A program made the translations under genes and the position numbers. A stretch of DNA of 36,721 nucleotides. Origin: Ruminococcus sp. GTDB taxonomy: Bacteria > Bacillota > Clostridia > Oscillospirales > Ruminococcaceae. Location: positions 1-36,721 of the forward strand of contig SVNW01000032.1 in NCBI GenBank assembly GCA_015066745.1, written 5' to 3'. Each line of letters starts with the position of its first letter. The stretch's first letter is position 1. Positions 18,245 to 27,700 of this stretch are shown here, piece after piece. Under the pieces are notes generated by a model. The model saw only the letters and a program-made list of their open reading frames with translations, searched no databases and had not been told where the DNA came from.

Positions 18245-20923
18245 TCAGATAAGCATATTTTTTAATCTGATAAGGTCAACTATTGAAATTTTTCCATCAC
18301 CGTCAATATCTGCTCTACTTGTCTGCTCTGATGTAAGAGAAATCTTTCCGGTCATAGCTTGCATGAGTTTAACTGCATCTGTCGCAGTAACTGCACCGTT
18401 ACCGTCAGTGTCGCCCTTTACCTCAACCGGTTCAACTGTAGTTTTTATTGTTGTAGTAACCGGTACGGGAGTTGTTGTAACTACAAGGGTTGTTTCTGTC
18501 GGTTCATTTGGTGGCAATAATGAAGAAGTATCTGAAGAAGTTGTAACTTCTGTAGAGGGTTGCGTCGAATCTACGGTATTATATCTGATATCAAGCTTTT
18601 TGATATCAGCTATACCGCTGCTCTGCCAGCCTTCTATGTTGAGAGTAATTTCGGAGAATTCATCGACATTCCAGCCCTCAGCTGCCCATGCTTTGAAATG
18701 GTCGGAAACTGTGATATGACCTGATGTTCTCTTATCCTGACGAACCGAGAAGTACTGCTTGAATACTTTAGGAACGCCTAAATTTGAGTAAGTTGTGTGA
18801 TCTGACTGGAAAATCTTATACTGTGCACCATCAATCATTACCATCTTACCCGGAGCATCAGGACACCAATCTACCCAGTCTTCAATAATATAGTATTCAA
18901 AAAACGAAGCATTTTCTATTAAATCATCTTTCACGTAACAACCGTATACACAAAGACGTGAGTTACCATTTGTACTTGCAGCGCCTGTCTGACGATAGTC
19001 AGCTTCATAGTCAATACCGATGTATTTGTAATCTGCAACCTTCTTCTCTGTACCAAAGTCAAGACCACGACGAGCAATGAAGTTACCTGAGGGTACGATT
19101 GCATTCCATTCAGCCTTGAATGCAGCACCCTTACCGAGAGTCATTGTACCGTTACCGCCTGTCTGGTCAATCCATACTTCGTAGTCGTAACCGTCACTTA
19201 CACCTTTATGCTGATAAGTAACATCATCTACAGAAAACTTGTCGCCTGCTGTTGCATGTTCAGAATATTCATCCGGTGACATTGATGAAGAAGAGTCAGA
19301 AGGAGTTGTAACTTCTGTTGATGGTTTCTCCGGATCTTTCAATGTACCGCACGCACATGACCTTATTGTACTGATATTAAGGTTTTTTATATCAACTACA
19401 CCGCTACTCTGCCAGCCTTGTGCTCTGAGAGTAACTTCAGAGAGTTTACCGATAGTCCACCCCTCATCTGCCCATGCTTTGAAATGGTCGGAAACTGTGA
19501 TATGACCGGATGTTCTCTTATCCTGACGAACTGAGAAATACTGCCTGAATGTTTCAACGCCGTTGGTTGTAGGACCTGCGTGAACTATCTGGAAGATTTT
19601 GTACTGTGCGCCGTCGATTGTAACCATCTTACCGGGAGCATCAGGAACCCAGTCTACCCAGTCTTCGATGATGTTGTATTCAACAAGCGGAACATTTTCT
19701 GCAACACCCTTGTTCTGGAACCAGCCGTATACACCAAGATATGAGTTACCCTGTTGAATATCATTCTGACGATAGTCAGCTTCATAGTCCAGACCGATAT
19801 AACTGTAATCTGTAGCCTTCTTCGTTGAACCGAAGTCAAGACCACGACTAGCAATGAAGTTACCTGAGGGTACGGTTGCATCCCATTCGGCCTTGAATGT
19901 AGCACCCTGACCAAGAGTCATTGTACCGTTACCGCCTGTCCGGTCAATCCATACGTCATAACTGTAACCATCACTTATACCTTTACGCTCAGGAGTATCA
20001 TTATCAACAGAAAGCTTGTCGCCTGCTGTTGCATGTTCAGAATATTCATCCGGTGACATTGATGAAGAAGAGTCAGAAGGAGTTGTAACTTCTGTTGATG
20101 GTTTCTCCGGATCTTTCAATGTACCGCACGCACATGACCTTATTGTACTGATATTAAGGTTTTTTATATCAACTACACCGCTACTCTGCCAGCCTTGTGC
20201 TCTGAGAGTAACTTCAGAGAGTTTACCGATAGTCCACCCCTCATCTGCCCATGCTTTGAAATGGTCGGAAACTGTGATATGACCGGATGTTCTCTTATCC
20301 TGACGAACTGAGAAATACTGCCTGAATGTTTCAACGCCGTTGGTTGTAGGACCTGCGTGAACTATCTGGAAGATTTTGTACTGTGCGCCGTCGATTGTAA
20401 CCATCTTACCGGGAGCATCAGGAACCCAGTCTACCCAGTCTTCGATGATGTTGTATTCAACAAGCGGAACATTTTCTGCAACACCCTTGTTCTGGAACCA
20501 GCCGTATACACCAAGATATGAGTTACCCTGTTGAATATCATTCTGACGATAGTCAGCTTCATAGTCCAGACCGATATAACTGTAATCTGTAGCCTTCTTC
20601 GTTGAACCGAAGTCAAGACCACGACTAGCAATGAAGTTACCTGAGGGTACGGTTGCATCCCATTCGGCCTTGAATGTAGCACCCTGACCAAGAGTCATTG
20701 TACCGTTACCGCCTGTCCGGTCAATCCATACGTCATAACTGTAACCATCACTTATACCTTTACGCTCAGGAGTATCATTATCAACAGAAAGCTTGTCGCC
20801 AACAGATGCTGCATCTACAATATCATAAACATTATTCAGTAACCCTTCTGCCGGTGACATACCAAGCATGAGAGACACTGCAACAAAATAACTTAATAAT
20901 CTTACTTTATTTTTATGCTTCAT
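18245..20923 (-). CDS. Secreted triple-GH11 xylanase-fold protein with dockerin; two domains probably inactive
   Basis: This 892-residue protein has a signal peptide (residues 1 to about 38), three GH11 xylanase-fold domains (about 44-265, 303-524 and 562-785), Ser/Thr linkers, and a type I dockerin (836-892) with two calcium loops (DTDGNGAVTATD and DIDGDGKISIVD). GH11 enzymes cut xylan with a Glu nucleophile and a Glu acid/base. Domain 3 keeps both (E676, E764). Domains 1 and 2 keep the nucleophile (E156, E415), but the acid/base is Gln (Q243, Q502; RAQGWQSSG in place of xxEGWQSSG), and the second Tyr after the nucleophile is Asn. They are therefore probably catalytically dead and may bind xylan. 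Domains 1 and 2 are identical. The ATG at 20923 follows AGAGGTGG. The dockerin implies attachment to a scaffoldin outside this window. Confidence 0.93.
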   Translation of the reverse strand: MKHKNKVRLLSYFVAVSLMLGMSPAEGLLNNVYDIVDAASVGDKLSVDNDTPERKGISDGYSYDVWIDRTGGNGTMTLGQGATFKAEWDATVPSGNFIASRGLDFGSTKKATDYSYIGLDYEADYRQNDIQQGNSYLGVYGWFQNKGVAENVPLVEYNIIEDWVDWVPDAPGKMVTIDGAQYKIFQIVHAGPTTNGVETFRQYFSVRQDKRTSGHITVSDHFKAWADEGWTIGKLSEVTLRAQGWQSSGVVDIKNLNISTIRSCACGTLKDPEKPSTEVTTPSDSSSSMSPDEYSEHATAGDKLSVDNDTPERKGISDGYSYDVWIDRTGGNGTMTLGQGATFKAEWDATVPSGNFIASRGLDFGSTKKATDYSYIGLDYEADYRQNDIQQGNSYLGVYGWFQNKGVAENVPLVEYNIIEDWVDWVPDAPGKMVTIDGAQYKIFQIVHAGPTTNGVETFRQYFSVRQDKRTSGHITVSDHFKAWADEGWTIGKLSEVTLRAQGWQSSGVVDIKNLNISTIRSCACGTLKDPEKPSTEVTTPSDSSSSMSPDEYSEHATAGDKFSVDDVTYQHKGVSDGYDYEVWIDQTGGNGTMTLGKGAAFKAEWNAIVPSGNFIARRGLDFGTEKKVADYKYIGIDYEADYRQTGAASTNGNSRLCVYGCYVKDDLIENASFFEYYIIEDWVDWCPDAPGKMVMIDGAQYKIFQSDHTTYSNLGVPKVFKQYFSVRQDKRTSGHITVSDHFKAWAAEGWNVDEFSEITLNIEGWQSSGIADIKKLDIRYNTVDSTQPSTEVTTSSDTSSLLPPNEPTETTLVVTTTPVPVTTTIKTTVEPVEVKGDTDGNGAVTATDAVKLMQAMTGKISLTSEQTSRADIDGDGKISIVDLIRLKNMLI
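19238..20800. repeat. Exact 786-bp tandem repeat inside the triple-GH11 gene
   Basis: The segment 19238-20023 is repeated at 20015-20800 with a period of 777 bp (259 codons), the two copies overlapping by 9 bp. I saw no mismatch in the stretches compared. Each unit encodes one altered GH11 domain plus the linker that follows. Lack of any synonymous change implies a very recent duplication or ongoing gene conversion. Confidence 0.92.
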
Positions 20924-20947
20924 TTTTACCACCTCTTTCTATTTTAT

Positions 20948-20979
20948 AGTATACAACTTTTTTTCTAAATACATGTCAA
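20948..20979 (-). promoter_or_regulatory. Promoter of the triple-GH11 gene
   Basis: On the minus strand TTGACA (20974-20979) and TATACT (20948-20953) lie just upstream of the ribosome-binding site. The spacer is 20 bases, longer than ideal, and two bases longer than in the paralogous promoter at 23551-23580. A spacing this long may make it weak or activator-dependent. Confidence 0.55.
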
Positions 20980-21031
20980 GTTGGACACATTACTGTTTAG
21001 ATCCATTTTCAGATTTTTTAGTTTAAATTGA

Positions 21032-23527
21032 TCAGATAAGCATATTTTTTAATTTGATAAGATCAACTATCGAAATTTTTCCATTACCATCAATATCTGC
21101 TCTACTTGTCTGCTGTGATGTAAGAGAGATCTTTCCGGTCATAGCCTGCATGAGTTTAACTACATCTGTCGCAGTAACTGCACCGTTACCGTCAATGTCA
21201 CCCTTTACCTCAACCGGTTCAACCTCAGATGTTGTAGTAACCGGTGCAGGAGTTGTTGTAACTACAGGGGTTGTTACTGCCGGTTCATTTGAACCTGAAG
21301 CCTTGAAAAGATTTCTAAAGAAGTTATAGAAGAGAGGTGTTCCTACGCTTGCGTCATGTCCGCCTCCCTGAACTTCAAACCAAATGTGGTCTATTCCTTT
21401 CTTTTCATAGAGTTCATGATACTGCTTAGGGAATGTTCCGACTACCTGGTCTGCTGTACCTCCGCCTATCATAAGAAGATACGGCATATTTGATGCACTA
21501 AATCCGAACTCTGCTTCTGTCATGCTTCCACGATGATCAAGGAACATATCCTTTGCCGGAACGATTCCCGGCGCCGGTGATGAAGCACACACATAACCAA
21601 TCTTGTCAGCAGCCTTCATACCAATGTAGAGTGACTCTCTGCCACCCATTGAGAAACCTGCAATAGCTGTATTTTCTCTGCCTTCTGCTATCGAATAATG
21701 TTCTGACATATATGGCATAAGACTCTCTGTAAGGTCATAAAGGAAGTCATCATAGCGATCTGTTGATTCCTGAGTGATCCCGGAAGGTCTTTCTGCCTTA
21801 GGGTCTGTGTACATCTGTGTAAATACTATTATAAAAGGTTTAACTTCTCCCTTTTCAATAAGATTTGAAGCCATTTCACGAATACTCCAGCCAGTGAGAA
21901 GATCATCTTCACCGCCCATAATTCCGTGATTCATATAAACTACAGGATATTTCTCACTTTCTGAATAATTCGGAGGAAGCCATACATTTGCAGGCTTGTT
22001 TCTCTGTGCTTTCTTTGAGTAATATGTGATCTTTGAAGTCTTTCCTTTATCTCCACTCTTTACATCAGCCGGAACATTTGAAGTAAAGCTCTGCTTTGCC
22101 TGTTCAAGATATTCATTTGGTGACATTGATGAAGAGTTCGAGTTTCCTGTGTTATTATTTCCGGTATTGTCACTACCCGTATTACCGCTTCCTGATGAGC
22201 TTCCTCCAGAAAGTTCAACGTCATCTACGAAAAAGTCGATAAGATCGGCTGCTGTATCACTTTCAGAATAAGTAGACTGAATATAGAGCGAGATATTTTC
22301 AGCACCTGCAGGTATTTTAAAATCACCTGAGAGCTCTGTCCACTTTCCACTGCTTGTTGTTGCTGAACCTATATTATCATAGTTTGTTTCACCATTAAGG
22401 TCATACTGAACACCAAATTCAAAACCTGATGATGCATAATTGCTGTTTTTGTATGTAACCTGTGAACTGAATGAATATGATCCACCGGCTTTGAGTTCTG
22501 AAGAAGATGCAGAAACACCGTTCCATGAAGCTGTTCTGCCTGTTACTGCAAGAGACTTTGAACCGCCCGATTTAAGATCACTTGTGAGAAGGAGCTTAAC
22601 TCCGTCACCACGTGCTGTCCATGTTGTACCGCTTCCTTCAAATCCATCAGAGATACCTGTTCCTGAACCGGAAGGAGCTGTACCCTGTATTGATGGTTGT
22701 TGCGGTGCTGTGGTTGTTGGTGTTGTTGTTCCTGGTATTGGTGTTGTGTAAACGTCAAGTTTCTTGATATCAGCTACACCGCTACTCTGCCAGCCTTCTG
22801 CGTTGAGAGCAACTTCGTAGAGATTACCGATACCCCAACCCTGATCTGCCCAAGCCTTAAAGTGATCGGAAACTGTAATATGACCTGATGTTCTCTTGTC
22901 CTGACGAACTGAGAAATACTGCTTGAATGTTTCAGAACCGCCATTGATTGTAGGACCTGTGTGATCCATCTTGAAAATCTTATACTGTGCGCCGTCGATT
23001 GTTACCATCTTACCCGGAGCATCAGGACACCAGTCTACCCAGTCTTCGATAATATAGTATTCAACAAGCGGAACATTTCCTGCTGCACCCTTGTTCTGGA
23101 ACCAGCCGTATACACAAAGACGTGAGTTACCGTTTGCACTGCCTGTCTGACGATACTCAGCTTCGTAATCAAGACCGATGTATTCGTAATCTGTAGCTTT
23201 TTTCTTTGAACCAAAATCAAGACCACGACGGGCAAGGAAGTTACCTGCACTTACGTTTGCACTCCATTCAGCTTTGAATGTAGCACCCTGACCAAGAGTT
23301 ATTGTACCGTTACCGCCTGTCTGGTCGATCCATATCTCGTAGCTGTAACCGTCACTTGTACCCTTATGCTGAGAAACGCCGTTACCAACAGAAAGCTTAT
23401 CGCCAACAGAGGCCGCATCTACAATATCATAAACATTATTCAGTAATCCTTCTGCCGGTGACATACCAAGCACGAGGGACACTGCAACAAAACAACTTAA
23501 TAATCTTACTTTATTTTTATGTTTCAT
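21032..23527 (-). CDS. Secreted GH11 xylanase - CBM22 - CE1 esterase - dockerin
   Basis: This 831-residue multifunctional enzyme would hydrolyse xylan and remove ester side groups. In order it has a signal peptide (1 to about 38), an intact GH11 domain (44-262; nucleophile E156 in PLVEYY, acid/base E244 in NAEGWQSSG), a Pro/Thr linker, a CBM22-like xylan-binding module (about 292-440; SDGFEGSGTTW, LAVTGRTASWNG), a Gly/Asn/Ser linker, a CE1-type alpha/beta hydrolase (about 470-750; S626 in GFSMGG, D693, H724), and a type I dockerin (774-831). CE1 covers feruloyl and acetyl-xylan esterases; which one cannot be told here. Start ATG 23527 follows AAGGGTGG. The signal peptide and dockerin nearly match those of the neighbouring xylanase. 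Confidence 0.94.
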   Translation of the reverse strand: MKHKNKVRLLSCFVAVSLVLGMSPAEGLLNNVYDIVDAASVGDKLSVGNGVSQHKGTSDGYSYEIWIDQTGGNGTITLGQGATFKAEWSANVSAGNFLARRGLDFGSKKKATDYEYIGLDYEAEYRQTGSANGNSRLCVYGWFQNKGAAGNVPLVEYYIIEDWVDWCPDAPGKMVTIDGAQYKIFKMDHTGPTINGGSETFKQYFSVRQDKRTSGHITVSDHFKAWADQGWGIGNLYEVALNAEGWQSSGVADIKKLDVYTTPIPGTTTPTTTAPQQPSIQGTAPSGSGTGISDGFEGSGTTWTARGDGVKLLLTSDLKSGGSKSLAVTGRTASWNGVSASSSELKAGGSYSFSSQVTYKNSNYASSGFEFGVQYDLNGETNYDNIGSATTSSGKWTELSGDFKIPAGAENISLYIQSTYSESDTAADLIDFFVDDVELSGGSSSGSGNTGSDNTGNNNTGNSNSSSMSPNEYLEQAKQSFTSNVPADVKSGDKGKTSKITYYSKKAQRNKPANVWLPPNYSESEKYPVVYMNHGIMGGEDDLLTGWSIREMASNLIEKGEVKPFIIVFTQMYTDPKAERPSGITQESTDRYDDFLYDLTESLMPYMSEHYSIAEGRENTAIAGFSMGGRESLYIGMKAADKIGYVCASSPAPGIVPAKDMFLDHRGSMTEAEFGFSASNMPYLLMIGGGTADQVVGTFPKQYHELYEKKGIDHIWFEVQGGGHDASVGTPLFYNFFRNLFKASGSNEPAVTTPVVTTTPAPVTTTSEVEPVEVKGDIDGNGAVTATDVVKLMQAMTGKISLTSQQTSRADIDGNGKISIVDLIKLKNMLI

Positions 23528-23550
23528 TTTTACCACCCTTTCTATTTTAT

Positions 23551-23580
23551 AGTATACAACTTTTTTTAAATACACGTCAA
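23551..23580 (-). promoter_or_regulatory. Promoter of the GH11-CBM22-CE1 gene
   Basis: On the minus strand TTGACG (23575-23580), an 18-base spacer and TATACT (23551-23556) sit upstream of the ribosome-binding site. About 70 bp here (23533-23601) closely match the region upstream of the other xylanase (20931-21000), so the two genes probably share regulation. Confidence 0.65.
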
Positions 23581-23601
23581 GTTGGATACATTACTATTTA
23601 G

Positions 23602-24047
23602 TTAATCTTTTTTAATTATGCAATATAACTAAAATACAACATCAACCATACCAAAGGCTGATCATATCAAACTGTTATTGTGTATAACATCAAAAGGAAC
23701 ACATAATTAGTGCCATATATTTTATTGTTAATACATAAAATACACACAAAAAAAATACATATAAATTCTAATCTTAAAATGCTTTAAAACTTTTCAATTA
23801 AAATTTTGATTTAAGTAAAAATAATCAATAAACAGGTAAAATAATTACCTTAAAATATGTTTTTTTTGTCGCACATAATTTAATTAGAATTTTCACTATA
23901 TTCCATACTTCTGATGGACAAACCAAATATACAAAAAACACATGAACTTTTAATTTACCCGTAGATTTTTATATATATTTTGTTTTTGATGAAAAAAAAT
24001 CAGTTTTTTTAGTAAATATGCATAGTGAAAAAAAGAGAAAAATGATG
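23602..24047. other. AT-rich intergenic region, no gene seen
   Basis: This stretch of about 450 bp between the divergent xylanase and mscL genes is very AT-rich. I find no open frame with a ribosome-binding site, no tRNA-like structure and no strong hairpin. It may hold distal control sites for either flanking gene. Confidence 0.6.
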
Positions 24048-24053
24048 TATAAT
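24048..24053 (+). promoter_or_regulatory. Possible -10 box for mscL
   Basis: A perfect TATAAT lies 56 bases before the mscL start. The matching -35 is poor (TAGTGA with a 19-base spacer), so the assignment is tentative. Confidence 0.35.
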
Positions 24054-24108
24054 TGTATTTGTAGGTGTAATCGTTTAGATTATTAAATTTATTGAAGGAG
24101 TGCTTTAA

Positions 24109-24561
24109 ATGTCCAAAAAAAATCTAGCAGAAAAAGCAGCAGGGGCAATCAAAGAAAAATCCGGCGTTATCAGTGAATTCAAAAAATTTATCGCAAGAGG
24201 AAATGTACTTGATATGGCTGTCGGCGTTATCGTTGGTGGTGCTTTTACGGCTATCGTAAATTCACTCGTTAATGATATTATTACACCATTGCTCGGAACT
24301 ATCCTCGCAGGTATTAACTTTGATACGCTCGTAATCACTATTCCATGGGGTTCAAATCCCGTAATCACAATAGGTAACTTTATCAATGCAATCATCAACT
24401 TCTTCCTTACAGCACTTTGTGTATTTATACTCGTAAAGACTATAAACAAATTTACAGCAAAGAAAAAAGAAGCTCCTCCGGCACCTCCGAAGCCATCAGA
24501 TGAAGTTCTGCTCCTCCAGGAGATAAGAGATCTTCTTAAAGAAAAACAGAGTAAAGAATAA
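24109..24561 (+). CDS. mscL: Large-conductance mechanosensitive channel
   Basis: MscL is a homopentameric membrane channel that opens on osmotic downshock. The 150-residue protein has the N-terminal amphipathic segment (FKKFIARGNVLDMAVGVIVG), the first membrane helix with the pore constriction (GAFTAIVNSLVNDIITPLLG), a periplasm-side loop, a second helix (NAIINFFLTALCVFILVKTI) and the C-terminal helical bundle (EVLLLQEIRDLLKEK). AAGGAG is eight bases from the ATG. It appears to be a single-gene unit with its own terminator. Confidence 0.97.
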   Translation: MSKKNLAEKAAGAIKEKSGVISEFKKFIARGNVLDMAVGVIVGGAFTAIVNSLVNDIITPLLGTILAGINFDTLVITIPWGSNPVITIGNFINAIINFFLTALCVFILVKTINKFTAKKKEAPPAPPKPSDEVLLLQEIRDLLKEKQSKE

Positions 24562-24579
24562 AAAATATCGATTGTAACC

Positions 24580-24626
24580 AAATGAGAAATCTTTCGTACT
24601 TATTCAGAGAGATTTCTCATTTTTTA
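24580..24626 (+). terminator. Intrinsic terminator of mscL
   Basis: AAATGAGAAATCT (24580-24592) pairs with AGATTTCTCATTT (24610-24622) as a perfect 13-base-pair stem, followed directly by a T-run. It starts 19 nt after the mscL stop. Confidence 0.9.
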
Positions 24627-24682
24627 TTTCCTGTATTGTTACTGTATAAGCCAAATCAAGATATACTAACAACAGTCAGGGA

Positions 24683-24712
24683 TTGATTTTATTTATATAA
24701 CTGTGATATACT
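24683..24712 (+). promoter_or_regulatory. Promoter of the duplicated AAA-ATPase genes
   Basis: TTGATT (24683-24688), an 18-base spacer and an extended -10 (TG, one base, TATACT at 24707-24712) precede the first copy. The second copy has no such upstream sequence and should depend on read-through. Confidence 0.6.
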
Positions 24713-24753
24713 ATATTATATATTACAAATAATTATCGGTATAAAAGATAAAA

Positions 24754-27700
24754 GGAGGATAACATGGGTACTTATTTTAATCCATCAAACGAAGGATTCA
24801 GAAAATCGGCACAAGATGAGATTTATATTGACAAAAGCGGGCTTCTGAATATACTCAATAAAAAACTTCGTGCTGAAAAGAACTGTATATCTGTAAGCCA
24901 TGCACGCCGTTTCGGTAAATCCCAGGCTGCTGAAATGATTGATGCTTATTACAGCAAAGGTTGCAACTCAAAGGAACTCTTTGCTAATCTTGAAATATCC
25001 GGGTCTCCGGATTTTGAAAAACATCTTAATAAGTATAACGTTATTCATCTTGATATTTCATCATTTGCAGACGATTATACCGATAATCTGGTAAACGAAA
25101 TAAAAAGGCATATATTTAATGAATTCAAAGAAATTTATCCTGATATTGATTATACAAATTCAACTGCATCTGTATTTAAACAGGTATACGACAAAACAGA
25201 AGTAACCAATAACGGAATATCTGTAAAAACTCCTTTTGTTATTATCATCGATGAATGGGATTGTGTTGTCAGAAATTTTTCGGATAAGCCTGAGCTTGTT
25301 CACGAATATCTGCAATTTCTTCATGCTTTGTTTAAAAGTAAAGAATCAAAGGAGTTTCTCGCTTTAGGGTACATTACAGGGATTTTGCCAATAAAGAAGA
25401 TAAAAGATGAATCGGCTCTTAATAATTTCAGAGAATACACTATGATCGATTCAAAGGAATTTACTCCTTATTTCGGATTTACAGAAGATGAAGTGAAAAC
25501 GCTCTGCAAAAAATACAAAATGAATCTTGACTCGGTTAAAGCATGGTATGACGGTTATCTTATCAACGGTCAGCATATGTATAACCCGAACTCTGTTTAT
25601 CAGGCTATGATCGACCACCGACTTGAATCTTACTGGAAAAACACCTCTGCTTTTGATACCATAAATACATTTATTACTCTTAATTTTGACGGACTTAAAG
25701 ATGATGTTTTAAATATGCTTAAAGACGAAAAAATAAAAGTAAATACCGATAAATTTAAAAATGATTTTTCTGTTATCAACTCAAAAGACGATGCGCTCAC
25801 TGCTCTTATTCATCTTGGTTATCTTAGTTACGACAATGAAAGAAAAAAAGCTTTTATCCCAAACTTTGAAGTTGCAACAGCTTTTCACCTTGCTCTTGAA
25901 ACCGGAAACTGGAATGAAATCGCCGATACCCTTTCAAGATGTGATGAAATACTCTGGGCTACGATTGACGGTGAATCTGATAAAGTCGCCGAACTTCTTG
26001 AACTTTCTCATGAGACATACACTTCTATCCTTGAATACAACAATGAAAATTCTTTAAGTTGTGCTATCACTATGGCTTATTTTACTGCTCCTGCCTATTA
26101 TAATGTAATACGTGAACTGCCAACAGGAAAAGGTTTTGCCGATATTGTGCTTATACCAAGAGCCGACTCTAAAAATAAACCTGCTATGATCATTGAACTT
26201 AAATATGATAAAGACGCCGATACTGCCATAAAACAGATAAAAGAAAAACGTTATGCAGGCAATCTTAAAGGCTATAGCGATGAAATATTGCTTGTCGGTG
26301 TAAACTATGATAAAGAAACTAAAAAGCATGAGTGTATTATTGAAAGTATAAATAATTACGGAGGATAACATGGGTACTTATTTTAATCCATCAAACGAAG
26401 GATTCAGAAAATCGGCACAAGATGAGATTTATATTGACAAAAGCGGGCTTCTGAATATACTCAATAAAAAACTTCGTGCTGAAAAGAACTGTATATCTGT
26501 AAGCCATGCACGCCGTTTCGGTAAATCCCAGGCTGCTGAAATGATTGATGCTTATTACAGCAAAGGTTGCAACTCAAAGGAACTCTTTGCTAATCTTGAA
26601 ATATCCGGGTCTCCGGATTTTGAAAAACATCTTAATAAGTATAACGTTATTCATCTTGATATTTCATCATTTGCAGACGATTATACCGATAATCTGGTAA
26701 ACGAAATAAAAAGGCATATATTTAATGAATTCAAAGAAATTTATCCTGATATTGATTATACAAATTCAACTGCATCTGTATTTAAACAGGTATACGACAA
26801 AACAGAAGTAACCAATAACGGAATATCTGTAAAAACTCCTTTTGTTATTATCATCGATGAATGGGATTGTGTTGTCAGAAATTTTTCGGATAAGCCTGAG
26901 CTTGTTCACGAATATCTGCAATTTCTTCATGCTTTGTTTAAAAGTAAAGAATCAAAGGAGTTTCTCGCTTTAGGGTACATTACAGGGATTTTGCCAATAA
27001 AGAAGATAAAAGATGAATCGGCTCTTAATAATTTCAGAGAATACACTATGATCGATTCAAAGGAATTTACTCCTTATTTCGGATTTACAGAAGATGAAGT
27101 GAAAACGCTCTGCAAAAAATACAAAATGAATCTTGACTCGGTTAAAGCATGGTATGACGGTTATCTTATCAACGGTCAGCATATGTATAACCCGAACTCT
27201 GTTTATCAGGCTATGATCGACCACCGACTTGAATCTTACTGGAAAAACACCTCTGCTTTTGATACCATAAATACATTTATTACTCTTAATTTTGACGGAC
27301 TTAAAGATGATGTTTTAAATATGCTTAAAGACGAAAAAATAAAAGTAAATACCGATAAATTTAAAAATGATTTTTCTGTTATCAACTCAAAAGACGATGC
27401 GCTCACTGCTCTTATTCATCTTGGTTATCTTAGTTACGACAATGAAAGAAAAAAAGCTTTTATCCCAAACTTTGAAGTTGCAACAGCTTTTCACCTTGCT
27501 CTTGAAACCGGAAACTGGAATGAAATCGCCGATACCCTTTCAAGATGTGATGAAATACTCTGGGCTACGATTGACGGTGAATCTGATAAAGTCGCCGAAC
27601 TTCTTGAACTTTCTCATGAGACATACACTTCTATCCTTGAATACAACAATGAAAATTCTTTAAGTTGTGCTATCACTATGGCTTATTTTACTGCTCCTGC

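Noticed and set aside
19239-20691. Pairs of identical 88- and 86-residue frames within the xylanase gene
   Set aside because: They are shadows of the exact 777-bp repeat in other frames.
22440-22888. Cysteine- and valine-rich plus-strand frames opposite the linker of the GH11-CBM22-CE1 gene
   Set aside because: They arise from the low-complexity Pro/Thr linker on the other strand.
23602-24108. A possible small RNA or tRNA in the AT-rich gap before mscL
   Set aside because: I could not find a cloverleaf, strong hairpin or terminator in the gap.
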